A program made the translations under genes and the position numbers. 9,439 nt of DNA from Solirubrobacterales bacterium (GTDB lineage Bacteria > Actinomycetota > Thermoleophilia > Solirubrobacterales > Solirubrobacteraceae). Below are positions 5,322 through 9,439 of this stretch, piece after piece. The stretch is from contig PLBZ01000037.1 in assembly GCA_003134675.1 (NCBI GenBank), positions 14,200 through 23,638 on the forward strand. The letters run 5' to 3'. The notes beneath the pieces were generated by a model. That model was given only the letters and a program-made list of their open reading frames with translations. It was not told the DNA's origin and ran no database searches. Each line of letters begins with the position of its first letter. Within the stretch, counting starts at the first letter, position 1.

Positions 5322-5749
5322 CAGGCCGGCTGAACCTCCAGCGCGCTCTCGAACATCTCGATCGCGTGCTGGGTGGGAGAGATCGTGTACAAGCCCTGCT
5401 GACCGTACCAACCGGCGCGCGCCGGATCCATGACCCGCACGAGCGCCTTTTCCACGCCGAAGCGCTTCTGAGCGATCTGGGCGATGATCAGGTTGGTGTT
5501 ATCGCCACCGGTCGAGGCGATGAACACGTCGGCGCGCTCGATCCCAGCCTGGATCAGGGCATCGACCTCCAGCGCCGTACCGACCGTGAACTGACCCTGC
5601 GCGTCCTCCCAGCTCTTGCTCTGACCCGCGTCCAAACGCTCGTGCGAGAGCGGATCCTGGTCGAGCACCGAGACTTCGTGCCCCGCCGCCAGCGCGGACT
5701 TCGCGACCGCCGAGCCCACACGGCCGGCACCGACGATCAGAACGAACAT
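5321..5749 (-). CDS. Short TrkA-type RCK_N protein
   Basis: A 142-residue NAD-binding protein made of a single RCK_N Rossmann domain. It has GAGRVG at G7-G12, an acidic D30 at the end of the second strand, and a third-strand segment ADVFIASTGGDNTN (A73-N86). Unlike its neighbour it has no RCK_C domain: it stops right after the Rossmann fold, and the next gene starts on its last base. There is therefore no room for a lost C-terminus and no sign of a frameshift. It probably assembles with the longer RCK protein as an uneven pair. It starts 33 bp after the permease stop, without a clear Shine-Dalgarno, which fits coupling to the permease gene. Confidence 0.88.
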   Translation of the reverse strand: MFVLIVGAGRVGSAVAKSALAAGHEVSVLDQDPLSHERLDAGQSKSWEDAQGQFTVGTALEVDALIQAGIERADVFIASTGGDNTNLIIAQIAQKRFGVEKALVRVMDPARAGWYGQQGLYTISPTQHAIEMFESALEVQPA

Positions 5750-5782
5750 GGATTCAGTGCAGACATTGCGCGGACGCGGAGA

Positions 5783-7837
5783 TTAGACGATGCGGGCCTC
5801 CGTTTGCCGAGGTCCTCCAGGCGGCTGTTCCGGTGCGGTGCGGTCCGCGGGCGAGCGAGCCGCCGGCGCGGTGACGATCACGCGGCAATCGGCCTTGCTC
5901 ACGACATACTTGGTGATCTCCCCCACGAAGTTCTCGAGCGGGCCGCCCCGTCCACCCAAGCCCGCCCCGCCGCGAATTCGGGAAGGTTCCTCCGCGCCCA
6001 GCACGATCGCTTCGACGCCGCGGCGACGCGCCTCCTCCACGATCGCGTACCCCGCCCGCCGCGTGCGCACGGTGGCCGTGGCGACGGACACGCCCCCATA
6101 CTCCTCCCCCACCGCCTTGGCCCGCGCCAGAGCCTGGCGGGCGTGCTTGATCTGCTCCTCGGGCAGACGCGCGTCCAGCGGCAGCGACATCGGTATCACG
6201 AAGAGCCATACCGCCTCGATCGTCGCCGTATCGATCGCCGCCTCATCGGTGGGCTCGCCCGCAGCCAGCAGGGCCGCCGTCTGCACGATGTCCTCGTCGA
6301 GCTCGGTATCGAACAACGGCACGAGGATCGAACCGTAGTCGCGTTCGCTCGGCGGCTCCGCGCGCAGGATCTGCGGCGATACCGTCACCCGCCGCAACAG
6401 CGAGGTCTCATCCGCCCGCCGGTAGACGACATACCCCACGATCCCCACCGCCATCCACCCAAGCCCCACGTAGCGCGCCGGTTCATGAACCACCATCACC
6501 GCAACCCAACCAGCGCCGCAGACCAGCGCTCCGAAGGCAGCCGGCAGCGGCAGCTCGCCGCCGCGCAGCCGCACCGACAGCGGCACCCTGTAAGGGCGGT
6601 CGCGATCGGGCTCTGAGTAGCGCAGCCGGCAGATCGACAGGTGGGCGATCGTAAACGCCAGCATCGCCCCGAAGGCGTAGATCCCGACGAGGAAGTCGAG
6701 GTTCTCGGGCGCCACCAGGGCCGCCGCGAGCAGACCCGCCAGGATGATCAGCACATACGGAGTCGAGCGTTGCGGATGCAACCGCCCCAGGCCGCTCGGA
6801 ATCTGGCGATTGGTCGACAGCGAGTACGCCAGCCGCGAGAGACCCAGCATCGCCGAGTTCGCCGCGGCCACCAGCGTGAGCGTCGCCAGGCCCCCCACCA
6901 CATATCTGAGCGTCTGCCCCAACCAGTGCGGGTGCACCTGCGTGACGATCCCGATCATCGGCGCGTCCATGTAGCGGCTCGCCAGCGCCGTGTGGCCAGC
7001 ATGCACTGGCAGCGCCGTAATCGCCACCAGCGCGATGCCCACATAACCCAACACAACCGTCACGGCGCCGCTCCCGACCATCTGCTTCAGGCCGCGGCGG
7101 CCGATCCTCACCTCTCCTGCCAGACCCGCCGCCGACTCGAGGCTGGTGAAGGAGATCACCGCGACCGTCAGGGCGAAGACCAGGTCAGACCACTTCGGCG
7201 CACTCCCCAGATGAATCGGGTCAAGCAGCGTGTGCGGGTTGAAGAACAGCACCAACCCGATCACCACGATGAACAGCTGCAGCACCAGATCGCCGGCCAC
7301 CAGCAATCCGATCCGCCGCGCACGGCCACTGCCAAAGCCGCGCACGTTGCCGAGCACGACGAGCGCGATGAACGCCAGCGCGAGCAACAGCGCCTCCGTC
7401 CGATGCCCCAGCGGATGCCAGAAGACGCGCAGGTACTGTGTCGCCGAGAAGGCCGTGACAGCGATCAAGATGATGTAGTCCAGGAGGATCGCCCAGCCGG
7501 CGATGAAGCTCACGAGCTCGTTGAACGCATAACGAGCGAATACCGTCGAGCCACCTCGATCCTGGTGCAGCGAAGCGCCCTCCACGTAGGTCATCGCCGT
7601 GAGCACGAACAACAACGCCGCGAGCAGGAACACGAGCGGCGTGAGCCCGAGCGCATGGCCGGCTATCACCCCAAGGGAGAAATAGATGGCGCTCGCCAGT
7701 GACGTGTACACGACCGTGAACAGGACGGGTGAGCCGATGCTGCGACGCACGATCACGCGCGAGCGCGCCGCCATCTCCGCCGCCGCACGCTCGGCCTCCG
7801 CCGCCGGGCCCTCTTCTGTGTCCCCCGGTGTGCTCAC
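5783..7837 (-). CDS. APC-superfamily permease with C-terminal universal stress protein domain
   Basis: A 684-residue membrane transporter. A short charged N-terminus precedes about 12 hydrophobic segments (about 36-473) with APC features: a Ser/Ala/Gly-rich first helix (TSLASAIYFSLG) and a GGST-FARYAF segment (about 95-105). A cytoplasmic USP-like domain follows at about 500-657. Its ATP-binding signature is nearly complete, G626-x2-G629-x9-G639, but the usual Ser/Thr after the last Gly is Glu (E640). The tail is Pro/Arg-rich. Family members carry amino acids, and some relatives (KimA) carry K+. The two RCK genes downstream make a regulated cation or amino-acid carrier likely; as I recall, Mycobacterium has a similar permease beside ceoB/ceoC. 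The GTG start overlaps the stop of the upstream small gene by 4 nt (GTGA), so the two are translationally coupled. The substrate cannot be decided from sequence. Confidence 0.9.
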   Translation of the reverse strand: MSTPGDTEEGPAAEAERAAAEMAARSRVIVRRSIGSPVLFTVVYTSLASAIYFSLGVIAGHALGLTPLVFLLAALLFVLTAMTYVEGASLHQDRGGSTVFARYAFNELVSFIAGWAILLDYIILIAVTAFSATQYLRVFWHPLGHRTEALLLALAFIALVVLGNVRGFGSGRARRIGLLVAGDLVLQLFIVVIGLVLFFNPHTLLDPIHLGSAPKWSDLVFALTVAVISFTSLESAAGLAGEVRIGRRGLKQMVGSGAVTVVLGYVGIALVAITALPVHAGHTALASRYMDAPMIGIVTQVHPHWLGQTLRYVVGGLATLTLVAAANSAMLGLSRLAYSLSTNRQIPSGLGRLHPQRSTPYVLIILAGLLAAALVAPENLDFLVGIYAFGAMLAFTIAHLSICRLRYSEPDRDRPYRVPLSVRLRGGELPLPAAFGALVCGAGWVAVMVVHEPARYVGLGWMAVGIVGYVVYRRADETSLLRRVTVSPQILRAEPPSERDYGSILVPLFDTELDEDIVQTAALLAAGEPTDEAAIDTATIEAVWLFVIPMSLPLDARLPEEQIKHARQALARAKAVGEEYGGVSVATATVRTRRAGYAIVEEARRRGVEAIVLGAEEPSRIRGGAGLGGRGGPLENFVGEITKYVVSKADCRVIVTAPAARSPADRTAPEQPPGGPRQTEARIV

Positions 7838-8034
7838 GACCGTCTCCCGCCTCGCTTGGACTCCAAGTACAGCCGCCCGGAGCCCGCCGCGATAAACAGA
7901 ATGCCAAGCAACAAGCGCGGGGAGATGACGCTCCCATGGCCATCCACAGCCTCCACGATCAGCGCCACTCCGATGACCCCCATCACCAGGGAGAACAACA
8001 ACGTGGCAGAGCGATGAGCCTGTTGGCCGGTCAT
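7834..8034 (-). CDS. Small two-helix membrane protein, unknown function
   Basis: A 66-residue protein with two hydrophobic segments, LLFSLVMGVIGVALIVEAV (about 12-30) and LLLGILFIAAGSGRLYL (about 41-57), and a basic tail (SKRGGRRS). I recognise no family. It is probably real: its stop is embedded in the GTG start of the permease (GTGA), its hydrophobic pattern is clean, and it keeps the strand of the operon. The ATG has only a weak ribosome-binding site. It could be an accessory or stabilising subunit of the permease, or simply a leader that couples its translation. It starts 46 bp after the hppA stop. Confidence 0.75.
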   Translation of the reverse strand: MTGQQAHRSATLLFSLVMGVIGVALIVEAVDGHGSVISPRLLLGILFIAAGSGRLYLESKRGGRRS

Positions 8035-8050
8035 CTTTGACTGAGCTTAA

Positions 8051-8070
8051 GGCCTGGGAGCGACCCGGCC
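8051..8070 (-). terminator. Weak GC-rich hairpin after hppA
   Basis: In the 46-bp gap after hppA, GGCC-T-GGG pairs with CCC-GGCC around AGCGA, a 7-bp stem with one bulged base. There is no U-run. It may attenuate read-through from hppA into the permease operon, or mean nothing: short GC palindromes are frequent at this base composition. Confidence 0.25.
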
Positions 8071-8080
8071 CCCATCAGGT

Positions 8081-9439
8081 TCAGGCGATCAGCGGGATGA
8101 TCAGGATCGCGACGATGTTGGCAACCTTGATCATCGGGTTGATCGCAGGTCCGGCGGTGTCCTTGAACGGATCGCCCACCGTGTCGCCGGTCACCGAGGC
8201 GGCGTGAGCTTCGGAGCCCTTGCCACCAAACGCCCCGTCCTCGATCAGCTTCTTCGCGTTGTCCCACGCTCCGCCGCCAGCCGTCATCAACACGGCGAAG
8301 AAGAAGCCCACGACGATCACGCCGATCAAGAGCCCACCGAGCGCCTGCTGATCGATCAGGCCGACGATCAACGTAAGTCCGATCGGCAGCAGCGACGGCA
8401 GGATCATCTCGCGCTGGGCGGTCTTCGTCACGATGTCCACGCAGGCCGCGTAGTCAGGCTCTTCGGAATAGTCCATGATCCCCGGGTGCTCGCGGAACTG
8501 ACGCCGCACCTCCTCGACGACCGCGCCGCCGGCGCGACCGACGGCCTCGATCGAGAGCGAGGCGAACAGGCACACCATCAGGCCGCCGATGAGGAGCCCG
8601 ATCAGCACCGGCGGTTCGTTGATCCCGAAGGAGATCACGTGTCCGACCTTGGCTTCCAGTTCTTTCTGGAACCCAGCGAACAACACGACGGCCGCGAGCA
8701 CCGCGGAGCCGATCGCGTAGCCCTTCGTGACGGCCTTCGTGGTGTTCCCGACCGCGTCGAGACGATCGGTGACCTTGCGCACCTCCTCGGGCAGATCCGC
8801 CATCTCGGCGATCCCACCCGCGTTGTCTGTGATCGGACCGAAAGCGTCCAACGCGACGATCAGCCCCGTAAGCGACAGCAGGCCCATCACCGCGACGCCG
8901 ATGCCATAGATGCCAGGGACTCCCCCGCCGGCGAGCTTCCACGCGCCGAGGATGCCGAGCACGATCACGATTGCGGGCAGCGCCGTGGCCTGCAAGCCCG
9001 AGCCGAAGCCCTGGATGATGTTCGTCGCGTGGCCTGTGATCGACGCTTTAGCGGTCTTCTTCACCGGCGAGAAGCGGGTCGAAGTGTAATATTCGGTTAT
9101 TCCGAATAGGAGCGCTGTGACGGCGATCCCGATCAACGAGCACAAGTACAGATGTGTCCAGCTGGGCGTATTGACGGCGCTGCCCACGTCCTTGAAAGTC
9201 AGGTTGCGCATCAGCCAGTAGGTGATCGGCGCAAACGCAGCCGCCGCGATCACGCCCGAGACGATCAGACCCTGAAGGAGCGCGCGCTCGACGTTGTCAG
9301 ACTTCGTGCGTACCGCGAAGGTGCCGATGATCGACGCGATGATCGCCGCGCCGCCGATCACGAGCGGATAGAGCGCGACCCTCGTGGCCTCGTGGAAGGT
9401 GAGCACGCCGAGCAGGATCACGGCCACCGCGGTGACCGC
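8081..9439 (-). CDS. hppA: K+-independent H+-translocating membrane pyrophosphatase (5' truncated)
   Basis: The C-terminal 452 residues of a membrane-bound pyrophosphatase, which uses PPi hydrolysis to pump protons across the membrane; the N-terminal part lies beyond the window. Recognisable signatures are [16 protein letters not shown], the GNTT segment and the C-terminal [10 protein letters not shown] plus [18 protein letters not shown], which bind Mg-PPi. The ion-dependence positions read [16 protein letters not shown], with Lys at 8735-8737 and Thr at 8726-8728. Lys/Thr here marks the K+-independent H+-pumping subclass, where K+-dependent enzymes have Ala and Gly/Ala. Many hydrophobic helices alternate with charged loops, and the C-terminus ([14 protein letters not shown]) is complete. 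It is the first gene of the minus-strand ion-transport cluster, but the 46-bp gap leaves open whether it shares a transcript with the permease operon. Confidence 0.96.
   Translation of the reverse strand, partial: AVTAVAVILLGVLTFHEATRVALYPLVIGGAAIIASIIGTFAVRTKSDNVERALLQGLIVSGVIAAAAFAPITYWLMRNLTFKDVGSAVNTPSWTHLYLCSLIGIAVTALLFGITEYYTSTRFSPVKKTAKASITGHATNIIQGFGSGLQATALPAIVIVLGILGAWKLAGGGVPGIYGIGVAVMGLLSLTGLIVALDAFGPITDNAGGIAEMADLPEEVRKVTDRLDAVGNTTKAVTKGYAIGSAVLAAVVLFAGFQKELEAKVGHVISFGINEPPVLIGLLIGGLMVCLFASLSIEAVGRAGGAVVEEVRRQFREHPGIMDYSEEPDYAACVDIVTKTAQREMILPSLLPIGLTLIVGLIDQQALGGLLIGVIVVGFFFAVLMTAGGGAWDNAKKLIEDGAFGGKGSEAHAASVTGDTVGDPFKDTAGPAINPMIKVANIVAILIIPLIA

Noticed and set aside
4644..5411. 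Longer RCK form starting at 5411
   Set aside because: It adds 30 non-family residues inside the upstream RCK gene. MYAIIVGAGKVG at 5321 is the typical RCK beginning.
5366..7702. Long plus-strand open frames opposite the RCK and permease genes
   Set aside because: Arg/His/Gln-rich low-complexity translations with no motifs. The minus-strand frames encode recognisable membrane and RCK proteins.
8204..9109. Plus-strand 301-codon frame opposite hppA
   Set aside because: Asp/His/Arg/Gln-rich shadow. The hppA signatures on the minus strand are decisive.
1..9439. CRISPR array or rRNA genes
   Set aside because: No regularly spaced repeats and no rRNA-like conserved blocks were seen.

Overview
The window reads as a high-GC bacterial chromosome, most likely from an actinobacterium and perhaps from the Thermoleophilia/Solirubrobacterales. 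The evidence is the strong G/C bias at third codon positions, many GTG starts, and a paired set of TrkA-type (RCK) genes next to an APC permease, an arrangement I recall from other Actinobacteria. The taxonomic placement is inference from style and gene content; no rRNA or other marker is present.

Layout. (1) Positions 2-2931, plus strand: two overlapping genes for the two halves of a heterodimeric ABC exporter. The first is cut by the window edge. Substitutions in the two nucleotide-binding domains fit one degenerate and one catalytic ATP site. (2) Positions 2925-4564: a compact insertion bounded by a perfect 27-bp direct repeat. The right copy is the 3' end of an intact tRNA-Gln(CUG) gene (4545-4616, minus). 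The left copy overlaps the stop codon of the second ABC gene. This looks like attL/attR of a small tRNA-integrated island of about 1.6 kb. Its cargo, all on the minus strand, is an MNT-family nucleotidyltransferase gene overlapping a HEPN-domain gene (a HepT/MntA-like toxin-antitoxin pair), followed by an XRE-type regulator with a palindrome in its upstream region. I see no integrase, so it is either a remnant or moved with outside help. About 315 bp at its left end hold no convincing gene but carry overlapping inverted repeats.

(3) Positions 4644-9439, minus strand: an ion-homeostasis cluster. In transcription order it holds hppA (membrane proton pyrophosphatase, 5' end outside the window), a 66-residue two-helix membrane protein, an APC-superfamily permease fused to a C-terminal universal-stress-protein domain, a short NAD-binding RCK_N protein, and a full RCK_N plus RCK_C protein. 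The tRNA-Gln gene follows 27 bp later on the same strand. Gene junctions overlap (GTGA, TGATG), so from the 66-residue gene onward this is probably one operon.

How the parts work together. hppA stores pyrophosphate energy as a proton gradient. The permease is probably gated or regulated by the two RCK proteins (nucleotide or ion sensing) and by its own USP domain, which suggests a regulated cation or amino-acid uptake unit. Before the insertion, the ABC exporter gene probably converged directly on tRNA-Gln with about 13 bp between them. The attachment core re-creates both the ABC stop codon and the tRNA 3' end, so neither neighbour was broken.
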